Positions 53,979 through 63,492 are shown, counted from the first letter of the stretch. The stretch: DNA of 64,000 bases from Parvularculaceae bacterium (GCA_028284065.1 JANQSJ010000011.1:372001-436000); one strand, 5' to 3'. The notes: generated from the letters alone by a model not told the origin. Numbers and translations: made by a program.

Positions 53979-55064
53979 ATGCCGGATCTGGATCCTCTCA
54001 ACTGGGTGCGCCTCGCTGGCGCGTGCGTTGCGCTTCTTTGCCTCGCCGACGCTTTCAAGAGCGGCGGCGAACGCCCATTGCGCCTTGGGTTCGCCCTGTC
54101 GTCCGCGTCGCTTCTGTTCTTCACGCTCGGGAACCTGGCGGCCGGCGGCCCCGCGTTCGTTTCAGCCGCATTCGCCATTCTTGGCGGCGCGGGATGCGGG
54201 TGGTTCTGGGTGTATTCAAGGACGCTCTTCCGTCCGACCAATGAGAACATCCCGAATTGGGCGTTCGCGCTTGTCGCAGCGATCATCGCCGTGGAGGCGG
54301 CGCGCGAGGCGGCGGCCCCAAACCACGTCCTTCGCGTCCTTGAGAATTTCGAGATGATGCTGAGTTCGACGCTGATGGCGCTTGGGCTCGCCGAAGCGCT
54401 CCGCGGACTGCACTCCTTCGGCGCGCAGGAACGCCGCTTCCGGGTCGCATTCGTATCAGCCTATGGCGCAATGATCTCCGCGTCGGTTCTCTGGCTGCGT
54501 CATTCAGCCGACGGGTCGACCGCAGCCGCGGCCGGCGACGCCGTAAAGGCCGGTTGCGTCTTCTTTGCGCTCGCCGTCGGATTTTTCGCGTTCCGTTATC
54601 GCCTCGCCAATCCAGTTCGCGCGGAAGCGCCGGCGCGTCGCGAGCGCCGCCGGAACGCAGGGCCCGCCTCGCCCGAGGAAGCGGCGCTCGCCGCGCGAAT
54701 CGCCAGCAAGCTAGCGGACGATGAAGCCTTCAAGATCCCGACGATAAAGGTTGCTGATCTCGCCCATATGCTCGGCGAACCGGACTACAAGGTCTCCCGG
54801 TGCGTGACCGGCGCAATGGGCTTCGCGAACTTCAACCGCCTCGTGAACCACCACCGCATCGCGCACGCCAAGGCGCTGCTCAGCGATCCGGCCTCGGACG
54901 GTCTCTCGATCCTTGCGATTGGCCTTGAATGCGGGTTTGGGTCGATCGGGCCGTTCAACAGATCATTCAAGGATGTTGTCGGACAGACGCCCCGGGAATA
55001 CCGCGCTGGGCGACGAAAGGACGTAAGGGACGCGACGGAAGCGCTGGGCGCGGCGCCCGCCTAA
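53979..55064 (+). CDS. AraC-family regulator with N-terminal membrane domain
   Basis: A 361-residue protein with six or seven hydrophobic segments in the first ~215 residues, a linker rich in Arg/Ala, and a C-terminal AraC/XylS domain (IKVADLAHMLGEPDYKVSRC, then CGFGSIGPFNRSFKDVVGQT and PREYRA). Membrane-bound AraC regulators sense signals in or across the inner membrane. AGGAG lies 10 bp before the start. The divergent DUF2306 gene is the obvious candidate target. Its end overlaps cobB on the other strand. Confidence 0.87.
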   Translation: MPDLDPLNWVRLAGACVALLCLADAFKSGGERPLRLGFALSSASLLFFTLGNLAAGGPAFVSAAFAILGGAGCGWFWVYSRTLFRPTNENIPNWAFALVAAIIAVEAAREAAAPNHVLRVLENFEMMLSSTLMALGLAEALRGLHSFGAQERRFRVAFVSAYGAMISASVLWLRHSADGSTAAAAGDAVKAGCVFFALAVGFFAFRYRLANPVRAEAPARRERRRNAGPASPEEAALAARIASKLADDEAFKIPTIKVADLAHMLGEPDYKVSRCVTGAMGFANFNRLVNHHRIAHAKALLSDPASDGLSILAIGLECGFGSIGPFNRSFKDVVGQTPREYRAGRRKDVRDATEALGAAPA

Positions 55065-55798
55065 CTGTCGCCGAGCACCTCCCGCACCCACGCCGGCACG
55101 ACATCCGATGCGCGCCCATACCGGCCGTCATCGAACGCGTATGCGTTCTCCGAGGGCTCAAGGTTCAGCTCGACGCACTTAACGCCCATCGCGCGGGCGG
55201 CATGGACAAATCCGGCCGCCGGGTAAACCGACCCCGACGTGCCGATGGAGACGAAACAGTCCGCCGCGGCGAGCGCCGCCTCAATTTCCTCCATCAGCAT
55301 CGGCATCTCGCCGAACCACACGACATGCGGCCGCATCCCGCCCGTCGCGCCGCACGCCGGGCATGCCGTTTCAAGCCCGAGGTCATCCGTCCAGGGATGA
55401 ATCGCGCCGCAGCCTGGCGTCCCAGGCTCAGGCCCGTCGCAGCGCGCCTTCGCGAGCTCTCCGTGCATGTGCCAGACCTGCTCGCTGCCCGCTCGCTCGT
55501 GCAGGTCATCGACATTCTGCGTAACCAGGATCGCCGAACCGCCGCGGGCGGCGGCCTCGGCCTGGAACCGCGCTATCGCCTCATGCGCAAGGTTCGGCGC
55601 AACCTCCGGCAAACCCCGCCGACGCGCATTGTAGAACTCATGCACGAGGCGCGGATTGGCGGCGAACCCCTGCGGCGTCGCGACTTCGCGATGGTCGTAC
55701 TGCGCCCAGACGCCTTGCGGGTCGCGGAAGGTGGCGACGCCGCTGTCGGCTGAAACCCCTGCGCCGGTAAGGATAACCGTCCGCGGCGGCGCACTCAC
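55061..55798 (-). CDS. cobB: NAD-dependent protein deacylase, sirtuin
   Basis: Removes acyl groups from lysines using NAD. The 245-residue protein has the Rossmann motif LTGAGVSADSGVATFRD, TQNVDDLHERAG, the catalytic histidine in WHMHGELAKARC, and zinc cysteines including ACPACG. The start is GTG and overlaps the stop of the DUF1993 gene (GTGA). Confidence 0.94.
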   Translation of the reverse strand: MSAPPRTVILTGAGVSADSGVATFRDPQGVWAQYDHREVATPQGFAANPRLVHEFYNARRRGLPEVAPNLAHEAIARFQAEAAARGGSAILVTQNVDDLHERAGSEQVWHMHGELAKARCDGPEPGTPGCGAIHPWTDDLGLETACPACGATGGMRPHVVWFGEMPMLMEEIEAALAAADCFVSIGTSGSVYPAAGFVHAARAMGVKCVELNLEPSENAYAFDDGRYGRASDVVPAWVREVLGDS

Positions 55799-56337
55799 GG
55801 ACGGCGCTCGCCCAAATATGTAATGAGGCCGGCGAGATAGTCGCGCTTTCCGAGATCGACGCCAAGACCACGCAATATCAGGTACGCTGCGGAGACATGA
55901 AACTGCAGGTTAGGGAGCACCCAGAAGGCGGCGAATGCGGCTCGCGGCAGCGATACCGTCAACTCGCCCATTGGGACTTCAATGACCGTCTCCGGGTCCG
56001 CGTCGAGCGCGTCGGGATCGAGCCCCGTGATGATGTCGCGCGCCCGAGCGTTGCGCGCGATCAGATCCGGAAAAGACGTCTCGTCTTCACCAAACTCAGG
56101 CAGCGGCGCGCCAGCGAGGCGCGAAAACGCGCGCGCTGGAATCTCGGTCGCGAACCGGACCTGCGCCAAGAACGGATGCATGTCAGGCGCAATGCGCCAA
56201 TTCAGAAGAACGGTTTCGTCAACTCCCATCGTCTCGCTTGCGTCGCGTCCCTTACGCAAAACGCCGTCGAGACTTTCCAGCGCCTGCATCGCGGCAGGCA
56301 AAGCTGTTGTGGAAATACGTAAAGACACGGGCCTCAA
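55795..56337 (-). CDS. DUF1993 family protein
   Basis: A 180-residue protein with the pattern of DUF1993: LLNWRIAPDMHPFLAQVRFA, then LPRAAFAAFWVLPNLQFHVS and AAYLILRGLGVDLGKRDYLA. These form a four-helix bundle of the DinB-like type with conserved histidines. Unknown function. Translation is coupled to cobB. Confidence 0.8.
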   Translation of the reverse strand: MRPVSLRISTTALPAAMQALESLDGVLRKGRDASETMGVDETVLLNWRIAPDMHPFLAQVRFATEIPARAFSRLAGAPLPEFGEDETSFPDLIARNARARDIITGLDPDALDADPETVIEVPMGELTVSLPRAAFAAFWVLPNLQFHVSAAYLILRGLGVDLGKRDYLAGLITYLGERRP

Positions 56338-56486
56338 CTCCGTTTAGGTTCTGCGCTTCGCTCGCCTTATCGGGCATCCGGCGCCTTAGTCGGGCATCCT
56401 GCGGCGCGTCGGTCAGGCGAGCCTGCGCCGCAGCATCGGATTGCGCGGTCACTGGAACCCGGCGGAGGACCTCTAGGCAAGGCCGC

Positions 56487-56954
56487 ATGACGAGAATTCT
56501 TTTTGTCTGCCTCGGCAATATATGCCGCTCTCCCGCTGCGGAGGGCGTGTTGCGGGCGAAGGCGGCCGATCGAGGCATTAAAGTCTATGTGGAGTCCGCC
56601 GGCGTCGGCGAGTGGCATGTGGGCGATCCGCCCGATGCGCGCATGATCCGCGCGGCAGGCCGGCGCGGCTACCGCCTTGATCACCTGCGGGCGCGGCAGG
56701 TGGCGTTCGACGACTTTTACATGTTCGACTATTTGCTGGCGATGGACCTCGGCAATCAGACCGATCTACTCGCCATGGCGCCGCCGAATCGCGAATGCGA
56801 CATCCGACTGTTTCTCGATTTCGCGACCGACGTCAGCGAACGCGAAACGCCGGACCCCTATTATGGCGGGGATGTGGGCTTTGAGCGTGTGCTTGATCTC
56901 ATCGAGGCGGGCGCGGAAGGCTACCTCGATCACCTGGAGAACGAAAGCGGATAG
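56487..56954 (+). CDS. Low-molecular-weight protein tyrosine phosphatase
   Basis: A 155-residue protein with the active-site loop VCLGNICRSP (Cys-x5-Arg) at residues 7-16 and the general acid in DPYYGG. It dephosphorylates protein tyrosines, sometimes in polysaccharide control or arsenate reduction; the substrate is unknown here. The frame is open far upstream, but the ATG at 56487 fits the family. It is convergent with thpR, and the two coding ends overlap by 25 bp. Confidence 0.93.
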   Translation: MTRILFVCLGNICRSPAAEGVLRAKAADRGIKVYVESAGVGEWHVGDPPDARMIRAAGRRGYRLDHLRARQVAFDDFYMFDYLLAMDLGNQTDLLAMAPPNRECDIRLFLDFATDVSERETPDPYYGGDVGFERVLDLIEAGAEGYLDHLENESG

Positions 56955-57472
56955 TCCGCAAGCGTCTCATAGCGGCTTCCCGCCTTGCCGAGTTGCGAAG
57001 CGTAGAGACGAAATGCCTCTACCCGGAAGGCGTCGACGCGGAATAATCCATGCGCCGCGACCCACCGCCCGGCCGCTTCTTCCGAACCGCCGCTAAGGCG
57101 GCCGACCGTTACGTGCGGCGTGAAGCGACGGTCCTCGACGGTCGCGCCGGCGCGCCGGCAAGCGTTTTCAACCTTCTCCTGCAGAAGGTTCAGCGCCGGA
57201 TTCGCGGGGACGCCCGCCCAAACCGCGCCACGAGGCCCCTTGCCGAAGCGTCCGGCGCCGCGAAGCTCAAGATCGAAACCAGGCGCATCGACGCCGCCGA
57301 GCGCCGCATCGACGTCCTCCAGGAGGCGAGGATCGACATCGCCAAGAAACGCCAGCGTCAAGTGAAAATTGTCGAACGGGACCCAGCGCGCGCTTTCAAG
57401 TCCCGTCTGCAAATCCATGAGGGCGTCGCCGACATCGTCCGGGATCGCAAGACCGACAAAGACGCGAGTCAG
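56930..57472 (-). CDS. thpR: RNA 2',3'-cyclic phosphodiesterase (LigT type), probable CTG start
   Basis: Hydrolyses 2',3'-cyclic phosphate at RNA ends. Family members have two HxTx motifs; here they are HLTLAFLGDV and HVTVGRL. A start at the internal ATG (57418) would lose the conserved first strand. The frame upstream reads TRVFVGLAIPDDVGDALMDL and is preceded by a perfect AGGAGG five bases before a CTG (57472), so CTG is the likely start (180 residues). It lies 12 bp after the DUF2147 gene on the same strand. Confidence 0.85.
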   Translation of the reverse strand: MTRVFVGLAIPDDVGDALMDLQTGLESARWVPFDNFHLTLAFLGDVDPRLLEDVDAALGGVDAPGFDLELRGAGRFGKGPRGAVWAGVPANPALNLLQEKVENACRRAGATVEDRRFTPHVTVGRLSGGSEEAAGRWVAAHGLFRVDAFRVEAFRLYASQLGKAGSRYETLADYPLSFSR

Positions 57473-57477
57473 CGTCG

Positions 57478-57483
57478 CCTCCT
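57478..57483 (-). promoter_or_regulatory. Ribosome binding site that sets the CTG start of thpR
   Basis: Perfect AGGAGG on the minus strand, five bases before CTG (57472-57470) and directly after the DUF2147 stop. No ATG, GTG or TTG is at a suitable distance in the frame. Confidence 0.7.
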
Positions 57484-57484
57484 G

Positions 57485-58030
57485 TCATTCGGCGGCGTCG
57501 GCGGCGTCTCCGGCGTTTCCGGCGTCGGCGACGTCAGGTACGGCCATCGCCGCTTCGGACGCTTCGGCCGGCGGCCAATAGAACGTCCGTGGACAGATAA
57601 ATGCGAGGCAGCCCCTCACCTTTAGGCGGCCGTCGTCAAGCGCGTCGATCTTGACGCCGTACCAAACCATCTTGCCCTTCGAGAGCGATTCATCGACCGC
57701 GTTGATCTTGCCGTCCCGGAACTCGCCATCGCCCTCGTCTTCAAGGTCCTTGACCATTGCGAAGCCGATAATCGGGGAGCCGTCCGGCATCTTGTCGCCC
57801 ATGGCGTCCGGATCGGGGTCACGGATCGCGACGATGACGCCGCAGGATTTCTCAGGGTCGTCGGCGCAGGGACCGAACGAAACGTCGAGCGTGCCGGCGG
57901 GACTTCCCTCCTCGTCCGATGCGCCCGTATTGAAAACGCCTGACAGCGTCGCCGCAGCGGCCGCGCTCGCGCTGAAGCAGATGCATGCTGCGATCGCCGC
58001 CACGGATAAAATGCTGGAGTTTCTGCGCAC
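57485..58030 (-). CDS. DUF2147 family secreted protein
   Basis: A 181-residue protein with a signal peptide (MRRNSSILSVAAIAACICFS) and the DUF2147 pattern: CGVIVAIRDPDPDAMGDKMP, DGKINAVDESLSKGKMVWYG and GRLKVRGCLAFICPRTFYWP. It is probably periplasmic. The tail is low-complexity Ala/Asp (VADAGNAGDAADAAE). Function unknown. It heads a two-gene unit with thpR. Confidence 0.85.
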   Translation of the reverse strand: MRRNSSILSVAAIAACICFSASAAAAATLSGVFNTGASDEEGSPAGTLDVSFGPCADDPEKSCGVIVAIRDPDPDAMGDKMPDGSPIIGFAMVKDLEDEGDGEFRDGKINAVDESLSKGKMVWYGVKIDALDDGRLKVRGCLAFICPRTFYWPPAEASEAAMAVPDVADAGNAGDAADAAE

Positions 58031-58195
58031 GACCGCACCTCATTCAACGTCTCGTCGGTCAAGGTAGCAGCCCCGCTCAGCCGCGCGCTAGATCATCAAG
58101 CGATCACATTCGATTAATCAGGTCACGCGGGCGCATCGTCCCGCGCGACCGCCGTCGGGTTCAACCTGTGGCGATGGCGCGCTAGGACTTAGAGC

Positions 58196-59044
58196 ATGAC
58201 AAAAAGGCTTCTGATTATCGGGTTCGGCTACACCGCCGCCGCCGTCGCGCGGCGGCTCCTCCCCGCGGGCTGGTTCATCGCCGGCACCACGCGCGACGCC
58301 GACAAAATCGGGGACATCGAAGCGGCGGGCGTCGCGCCTGTGCTTTTCAGCGACAATAAGAAGATGGCAGCGGTCATCGCCGACGCCGACGCGTGCCTTG
58401 TCACGGTGGGAACCTCGGCGGAGGGGTGCCCGGCCTTCGCCGCCGTCGGCGCGCAGATCACTAGCGCCGATATCGACTGGATCGGATATCTTTCCTCGAA
58501 CGGCGTCTATGGAGATCATGGCGGCGCCTGGGTCGACGAAGACGCCGACCTGAAGGCCGTCTCGGCAAGGGGCCTCGCCCGCATCAAGGCCGAGCGTCAA
58601 TGGCTCGACGCATCCGATGCGTCGGTCGTCTTTCGGCTGCCCGGCATCTACGGGCCGGGGCGCTCAGCGATCGACGCCGTTCGGTCGGGCCGCGCGCGGC
58701 GCATCGTCAAGCCGGGACAGGTGTTCAGCCGCGCCCATGTGGACGATATCGCCGCCGCCGTGGCGGCGAGCCTTGACCGCCCCGGAGCGGGCCGAGCGTT
58801 CAATATCGCCGACGACGAGCCTGCGCCGCCGCAGGACGTGATTGCGTACGCGTGCGAGCTTCTGGGCGTTGATCCGCCGCCGGAGGAGCCGTTCGAATCG
58901 GCTGAGCTTTCCGACATGGCCAGGAGCTTCTACGCCGACAACAAGCGCATACGGAACGACAGAATGAAAGAAGCGCTTGACGTCCAGCTCGCCTACCCGA
59001 CGTATCGTGAAGGCCTCAAGAGCATTCTGTCGACCCGATACTGA
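58196..59044 (+). CDS. NAD(P)-dependent epimerase/dehydratase-like SDR protein
   Basis: A 282-residue Rossmann-fold protein with the dinucleotide motif IIGFGYTAAAVARRL at the N-terminus, a SSNGVYGDHGGAWVDE segment in the place of the catalytic Ser/Tyr region, and FRLPGIYGPGRSAIDAVRSG. This resembles the YeeZ subgroup of extended SDR proteins, whose substrate is unknown. It precedes a secreted peptidase gene on the same strand. Confidence 0.85.
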   Translation: MTKRLLIIGFGYTAAAVARRLLPAGWFIAGTTRDADKIGDIEAAGVAPVLFSDNKKMAAVIADADACLVTVGTSAEGCPAFAAVGAQITSADIDWIGYLSSNGVYGDHGGAWVDEDADLKAVSARGLARIKAERQWLDASDASVVFRLPGIYGPGRSAIDAVRSGRARRIVKPGQVFSRAHVDDIAAAVAASLDRPGAGRAFNIADDEPAPPQDVIAYACELLGVDPPPEEPFESAELSDMARSFYADNKRIRNDRMKEALDVQLAYPTYREGLKSILSTRY

Positions 59045-59127
59045 CCGCCAATATCATGATTTCGCTGCCGGCTTTTTTTCGGCGTGGCGCATGCTAGTCT
59101 TAGCGTGCGAATCGGAGGGACGCGATC

Positions 59128-61161
59128 ATGAAATCCACAGCGCGCATTGCAGCGCGCCTCTTGTCGGCGGGTCTTGTTTCGACGGGTCTTTTTTCAGTCG
59201 GCGTTTTGGCGGGGGACGCCCGGGCGGCGGACTGGCCGGCGGCGGCCGACATTCCGGACCCACAGCCCGCAGCGGCTGGCCTTGCCGGCGCCGAACCGCC
59301 AAATATCGTCCGCTTCCTGAAAGTAATTGGCGCAGGAAAATCCCGACTCTCGCCTGACGGCGACCGCGTCGCTTACATCACGCAAACCACTGGCGAACCT
59401 CAGCTCTGGATCGTCGACGCAGAGGGCGGAGCGCCGCGCCAGCTGACGTTCGGATCGGGGGTCAGCGACTTCGAATGGACGCCGCAGGGCGAGCTTATGG
59501 TCGCGGCGGACACGGACGGCGACGAGAGGGAAGGATTTACGATTCTCTCCGCAGACGGCATGAAGGAGCGTCGCCTGCTGCCCCCGTCTGACGCGTTCAA
59601 CGCGTTCGGCGATTTCTCCGAAGACGGCGAGCGCTTCGCCTATGCGACGACTGCCCGCAACGGAGTGGATTTTGACATTTATGTTGGGGATGCGGCGACC
59701 GGCGCCTCGGAGGAAGTCTTTGAGGGACGTTTCGGCTTCTTCGCGGAGGCCTGGCGGCCGGGCGCGCCCGAGGTCCTTGTCACCGAAACGAGCGGCGAAG
59801 ACGCCGCGCTTCTCCATCTGCTCAATGTCGACACCGGCGAAATGACGACGCTGTTCGATCCCGAAACCCGGTCTGACTATCGCTCATTCGCCTGGAGGCC
59901 GGATGGTTCGGGCTTCTATCTGTCAACGGACCATGAGCGCGAATTCCACGCCCTCGCCTTCATTGACCTTTCCGAAGGCGGGGACCCGGAAATCGAATTG
60001 CTCGACACGCCCGACCATGACGTTGAGGACGTCACGCTGGCGGATGGGACACGCTATCTCGCCTGGACGACTAATGAGGGCGGATACTCGAAACTGCATA
60101 TTCGAGACCTTCGTCGCGGCCGCGACGTGAACGTCGCCGGCGGTCTGCCAAAGGGCGTTTACGGCGTTCAGGGTGCGGAAGACGCCGCAAGGCTGTTGGT
60201 CCGCATCTCCGGCCCGACGACGCCCGGAAGCGTATGGACGGTTGACCTCAGGAATGGCGACGCAAGAGAAGTGGTCGCGCCTGCCAATGCCGGCCTAGAT
60301 CTGTCGCAATTCACTGCGCCGACGCCGGTGTCATTTCCCGCCAGAGACGACGTCATGCTGCACGGGCTTGTCTACCTGCCGAAGGAAGGCGTCGCGCTTG
60401 GGGAGAAGCCGCCCGTTGTTCTCGGCCTGCATGGCGGGCCGACGTCGCAGTCGCGTCCCGGTTTCGACGCGGTTACGGAATATCTCCTGTCGCGGGGGAT
60501 CGCCGTGTTCGAATTGAACTTCCGCGGCTCCACCGGGTACGGAAAGACGTTTGCGCGCCTGAACGATCAGCGCTTGCGGCCGAACGAACTGAATGACATC
60601 GCCGACGCCTTGGAGTTTCTGAAGGCGCGAGACGATGTCGACGCGTCAAGGGTCGTCGCGATGGGCGGCTCTTATGGCGGCTATCTCGTCAATGCCGTCA
60701 TGGGGGAGTTTCCTGAACTCTTCGACGGCGGCGCCTCCTTCGTCGGCGTGACCGACTGGGTCCGCGCCCTTGAAGGCGCCTCGCCGGCCCTGAAAGCGTC
60801 AGACCGAATAGAATATGGCGACATCTCCGATCCGGAAGACCGCGCGTTCTTCGAAGAGATCTCGCCGATCCGCAAAGTCGACCGCATCCGCTCGCCCATG
60901 CTTGTCGTGCACGGGGCGAACGACCCCCGCGACCCGGTGACGGAATCCGACGCTCTCGTTGAAGCAGTCCGCAAGAACGGCGTCGACGTCACGTATCTGC
61001 GGTTCAAGGACGAAGGTCACTCGATCCGAAAACTCGCCAACCGCGTCCACGCCTATCGCGAGGTCGTGCGCTTTCTGGAGAGGCAACTGGCGCCGACTGA
61101 GACGCAACTTGCGCCCACGGAAACGCCCGCCACGTCGGCGAACGCCGCGTCAACTGAGTGA
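59128..61161 (+). CDS. Secreted S9 family prolyl oligopeptidase
   Basis: A 677-residue protein with a signal peptide ending near DARAAD. It has a beta-propeller (about 60-400) and an alpha/beta hydrolase domain with the nucleophile S515 in MGGSYGGYL, D599 in HGANDPRDPV and H631 in DEGHSIRK: a full catalytic triad. It probably trims peptides in the periplasm or outside. The C-terminus has a short repeat of QLAPTET. GGAGGGA lies upstream of the start. Confidence 0.94.
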   Translation: MKSTARIAARLLSAGLVSTGLFSVGVLAGDARAADWPAAADIPDPQPAAAGLAGAEPPNIVRFLKVIGAGKSRLSPDGDRVAYITQTTGEPQLWIVDAEGGAPRQLTFGSGVSDFEWTPQGELMVAADTDGDEREGFTILSADGMKERRLLPPSDAFNAFGDFSEDGERFAYATTARNGVDFDIYVGDAATGASEEVFEGRFGFFAEAWRPGAPEVLVTETSGEDAALLHLLNVDTGEMTTLFDPETRSDYRSFAWRPDGSGFYLSTDHEREFHALAFIDLSEGGDPEIELLDTPDHDVEDVTLADGTRYLAWTTNEGGYSKLHIRDLRRGRDVNVAGGLPKGVYGVQGAEDAARLLVRISGPTTPGSVWTVDLRNGDAREVVAPANAGLDLSQFTAPTPVSFPARDDVMLHGLVYLPKEGVALGEKPPVVLGLHGGPTSQSRPGFDAVTEYLLSRGIAVFELNFRGSTGYGKTFARLNDQRLRPNELNDIADALEFLKARDDVDASRVVAMGGSYGGYLVNAVMGEFPELFDGGASFVGVTDWVRALEGASPALKASDRIEYGDISDPEDRAFFEEISPIRKVDRIRSPMLVVHGANDPRDPVTESDALVEAVRKNGVDVTYLRFKDEGHSIRKLANRVHAYREVVRFLERQLAPTETQLAPTETPATSANAASTE

Positions 61162-61243
61162 GCGCGGTCAAAGGACCCTGATCGAGAGATGCGCAAATGA
61201 AGACCGGAAGGGCGACGCCTCTTGCGGTCAGCTTCTCGCCCCG

Positions 61244-61279
61244 CAACAAGCATATAAGGAAATCCTTATATGCTTGTTG
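61244..61279. promoter_or_regulatory. 36-bp palindromic operator upstream of ahcY
   Basis: A perfect inverted repeat with 17-bp arms around a central AA; the inner part is CATATAAGGA / TCCTTATATG. It lies just upstream of and overlapping the -35 box of the ahcY promoter and has no T run, so it is more likely an operator than a terminator. The methionine-cycle regulator SahR (ArsR family) controls ahcY in many proteobacteria through palindromes here; assignment to it is inference. Confidence 0.65.
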
Positions 61280-61304
61280 GCTTTCCGGCCGCGCGTTGCT
61301 ATAG
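61277..61304 (+). promoter_or_regulatory. Probable ahcY promoter
   Basis: TTGGCT (61277-61282) and CTATAG (61299-61304) spaced 16 bp. The -35 box overlaps the end of the palindrome, so a protein bound there would block polymerase. Confidence 0.55.
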
Positions 61305-61385
61305 CGGCGCGGAGGGCCAGCGGCGCGACGTGACGGACGCCGCATGTCCGCCGCCCCGCATTCGTATCGAAGAGGAACGCCGCCC

Positions 61386-62792
61386 ATGAACGCGCCTGCG
61401 CACCATGACTATATCGTCAAAGACCTGAGCCTCGCCGACTGGGGACGCCGCGAGATTGACATCGCCGAAACCGAGATGCCGGGCCTGATGGCGACGCGGG
61501 AGGAGTTCGGCGGCGCGCAGCCTCTCAAGGGCGCGCGGATCGCCGGCTCGCTGCATATGACGATCCAGACCGCAGTGCTCATCGAGACGCTCCAGGCGCT
61601 CGGCGCGGAGGTGCGGTGGTGTTCGTGCAACATCTATTCGACGCAGGATCACGCCGCCGCCGCCATCGCGGCCTCGGGCACGCCTGTGTTCGCCTTCAAG
61701 GGAGAGACCCTGGAGGAGTACTGGGATCTCGCCGACAAGATTTTCGAGTGGCCAAACGGCGAGACGGCGAACATGATCCTCGACGATGGCGGCGACGCGA
61801 CGCTGCTCGCGCTTCTCGGCGCGGACGCGGAAAAGGATCCGGGCGTCATTGAAAATCCGTCCAATGAGGAAGAAGAAGCCCTCTTTTCCACCATCAGGCG
61901 CCGCCTGGATCGCATGCCCGGCTGGTACTCCAAAGTGAAGGGCGCCATCCGCGGCGTCACCGAAGAAACAACCACCGGCGTGTTGCGACTCTATCAGCGC
62001 CAGAAAGCCGGCACGCTCCCCTTCCCGGCGATCAACGTCAACGACTCGGTGACCAAGTCGAAGTTCGACAACAAGTATGGCTGTAAGGAATCGCTCGTCG
62101 ACGGCATTCGTCGGGGGACGGACGTCATGATGGCTGGCAAGATCGCCGTCGTCGCGGGCTATGGCGACGTCGGCAAAGGATCGGCCGCCTCCTTGCGGGG
62201 GGCCGGCGCGCGCGTCGTCGTGACGGAAATCGATCCTATCTGCGCGCTTCAGGCGGCGATGGACGGCTTTGAAGTCCAGACCATGGAGGAAGCCGCGCCG
62301 CGGGCCGACATCGTTATCACCGCCACGGGCAACAAGGACGTGCTCACTGTCGATCACATGCGTTCGCTGAAGGACATGGCGATCGTCGGCAATATCGGCC
62401 ATTTCGACAACGAGATTCAGGTCGAAGCGCTGAAGAACTTCAAGTGGACCAACGTCAAAGACCAGGTCGACATGATCGAATACCCTGACGGCAAGCGCAT
62501 GTTGCTCCTGTCCCAGGGACGCCTCCTCAACCTCGGCAACGCCACCGGGCACCCCTCCTTCGTCATGTCGGCCTCGTTCACCAACCAGACGCTCGCGCAG
62601 ATCGAGCTGTGGACCAAGGGCGAGAAGTACGCGAACGAGGTTTACGTCTTGCCGAAATCGCTCGACGAAAAAGTCGCGCAGCTTCACCTCGACAAGGTCG
62701 GCGCCCAGCTTTCAAAGCTCTCGACCGAACAGGCGGATTATATCGGCGTCTCCGTAGACGGACCGTTCAAGACAGACGATTACCGGTATTGA
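61386..62792 (+). CDS. ahcY: Adenosylhomocysteinase
   Basis: Splits S-adenosylhomocysteine into adenosine and homocysteine, keeping methylation reactions running. From [20 protein letters not shown] it has 468 residues. It shows [40 protein letters not shown] with the NAD-adjacent lysine, the NAD motif [10 protein letters not shown] (about residue 258) and the C-terminal KTDDYRY. It stands alone behind a palindromic operator. Confidence 0.98.
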   Translation: MNAPAHHDYIVKDLSLADWGRREIDIAETEMPGLMATREEFGGAQPLKGARIAGSLHMTIQTAVLIETLQALGAEVRWCSCNIYSTQDHAAAAIAASGTPVFAFKGETLEEYWDLADKIFEWPNGETANMILDDGGDATLLALLGADAEKDPGVIENPSNEEEEALFSTIRRRLDRMPGWYSKVKGAIRGVTEETTTGVLRLYQRQKAGTLPFPAINVNDSVTKSKFDNKYGCKESLVDGIRRGTDVMMAGKIAVVAGYGDVGKGSAASLRGAGARVVVTEIDPICALQAAMDGFEVQTMEEAAPRADIVITATGNKDVLTVDHMRSLKDMAIVGNIGHFDNEIQVEALKNFKWTNVKDQVDMIEYPDGKRMLLLSQGRLLNLGNATGHPSFVMSASFTNQTLAQIELWTKGEKYANEVYVLPKSLDEKVAQLHLDKVGAQLSKLSTEQADYIGVSVDGPFKTDDYRY

Positions 62793-62961
62793 GGCGTTTT
62801 CGCGTCAATTCGTCGAAGCGCGGGGGCGCTGAACGGCTGAGCATTGGCGTAACCTCAAAAATAACCCTGAAGCGTCGTCGCGATTTGTATTTGACCGACG
62901 ATGCTTCAAGCTATCTTGTCATTTGAGGCGCGTTCGCGCCGTTACATATCTCAGCCAAATC

Positions 62962-63492
62962 TCATTCATTAATGTCGCGGGTCGCCTTTTCGAGACGATC
63001 GTAAAAGCTGCGCTTCCGTAGCGCCGCTTCCATCTTTCGCATGGCGTCGTGGACGTTCACGCCAATTTCGTCAAACAGATCGAAATACACAACGCGCAGG
63101 CGCATGACGAAACGTTCAACGTCGAGCGCTGCTTTATGGCCGATCTCGGTCAGCGCCACCGGCCGGCGACGGCGATCCTCCGGATCGGCGCCGATTTCTA
63201 CGAAACCAAGCTCCGTCAGCTGTCGGACTATCTTTATGAGCGCCACATGGCTCATCCCGAGCTCACGCGCCAGTTCTGATACTCCTTTTGGCCCGTCTAG
63301 CAGCGTAAGCATCGTCGACATGCACCGCGGCGGCGTTTCGATGCCTCGCTCAGCCGAGACGCGGCCGCCCTCATCGACCACCAGGTCAGTCAGCCGCGTC
63401 GCCAGCAGGCCGAAGAAAGCAGGCGCGTATTTGAGGATTTTGCGATCAACCGTTTGGTCAGCGGGCTGAACCGTTGCGCGACGGGATTCCAT
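62962..63492 (-). CDS. MarR family transcriptional regulator
   Basis: A 176-residue winged-helix protein with GVSELARELGMSHVALIKIV as recognition region and the wing GADPEDRRRRPVALTEIGHK, characteristic of MarR. An N-terminal helix (about 20-40) and C-terminal helices form the dimer interface. It diverges from the lipoprotein gene at 63564 with a 71-bp shared control region containing three GTTAC motifs. Ligand unknown. Confidence 0.9.
   Translation of the reverse strand: MESRRATVQPADQTVDRKILKYAPAFFGLLATRLTDLVVDEGGRVSAERGIETPPRCMSTMLTLLDGPKGVSELARELGMSHVALIKIVRQLTELGFVEIGADPEDRRRRPVALTEIGHKAALDVERFVMRLRVVYFDLFDEIGVNVHDAMRKMEAALRKRSFYDRLEKATRDINE

Noticed and set aside
61244-61279. Palindrome read as terminator of the S9 peptidase gene
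   Set aside because: There is no T run after the stem, and it overlaps a promoter for ahcY, so an operator is more likely.
61299-62687. 462-codon minus-strand ORF opposite ahcY
   Set aside because: It mirrors ahcY, a certain gene. The residues are low-information and match no family.
62891-62940. TTGACC followed by TATCTT and a small GGCGCG/CGCGCC hairpin, as a possible small RNA
   Set aside because: The box spacing (15 bp) is poor, the hairpin is short and lacks a T tract, and it lies in a 169-bp gap between convergent genes. Not enough support.
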